The notes beneath the pieces were generated by a model that was given only the letters and a program-made list of their open reading frames with translations, had not been told where the DNA came from and made no database searches. Shown one piece after another: positions 5,208 through 5,223 of a DNA stretch of 5,223 nucleotides. Where the stretch lies: NCBI GenBank assembly GCA_050747825.1, contig JBOGJG010000297.1:1-5223 (forward strand). The letters are read 5' to 3'. Position 1 is the first letter of the stretch. Every line of letters begins with the position of its first letter. Source of the stretch: JBOGJG01 sp050747825 (GTDB lineage: Bacteria; Acidobacteriota; UBA6911; RPQK01; JBOGJG01). Made by a program: the position numbers and the translations under genes.

Positions 5208-5223
5208 GCGAGCGTAGCGAGCC
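5208..5223. repeat. Short GCGAGC direct repeat at the window edge
   Basis: GCGAGCG (5208-5214), TA, then GCGAGC (5217-5222). It directly follows the inverted repeat and is cut by the window end, so its full extent is not visible. Confidence 0.4.

Overview
The window reads as moderately GC-rich chromosomal DNA from a Gram-negative-type (diderm) bacterium. Two exported M16-family zinc-peptidase proteins lie on the minus strand, and a complete mismatch-repair gene, mutL, lies divergently on the plus strand. The MutL carries the C-terminal endonuclease motifs, so the host is not a MutH-dependent enterobacterium-like species. The M16 subfamily and the repeat-rich gene gaps remind me of Acidobacteriota, but that is a weak, memory-based placement.

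Layout: positions 26-1465 (minus) encode a non-catalytic M16 partner. Positions 1466-1529 are a short gap filled mainly by an inverted heptamer repeat. Positions 1530-3035 (minus) encode the zinc-binding M16 subunit. Positions 3036-3172 are the divergent control region, with a ribosome-binding site and possible extended -10 for the M16 operon, a five-unit heptamer array, and a perfect TATAAT six bases before the mutL ATG. Positions 3173-5095 (plus) encode mutL. Positions 5096-5223 are non-coding as far as I can see and hold a weak hairpin, a second five-unit heptamer array with a 21-bp perfect inverted repeat, and a short GCGAGC repeat cut by the window edge. No gene-free stretch exceeds 300 bases.

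The two M16 proteins look like a periplasmic heterodimer: one has the HxxEH zinc site but lacks the Arg/Tyr substrate pair, and the other has the Arg/Tyr pair but no zinc site. MutL is unrelated in function and merely adjacent.

The most unusual signal is the repeats. Each of the three gaps next to a gene end or start holds a different 7-base repeat family (AGTGAAT/TTTCACT, CTCARGC, CTGACCR). Two of these form hairpins with 16-base loops. The CTCARGC family also appears inside the mutL linker as exactly three units (seven codons). Gain or loss of one unit there would shift the frame and end translation just before the endonuclease motif, which raises the possibility of a slippage-driven mutator switch.
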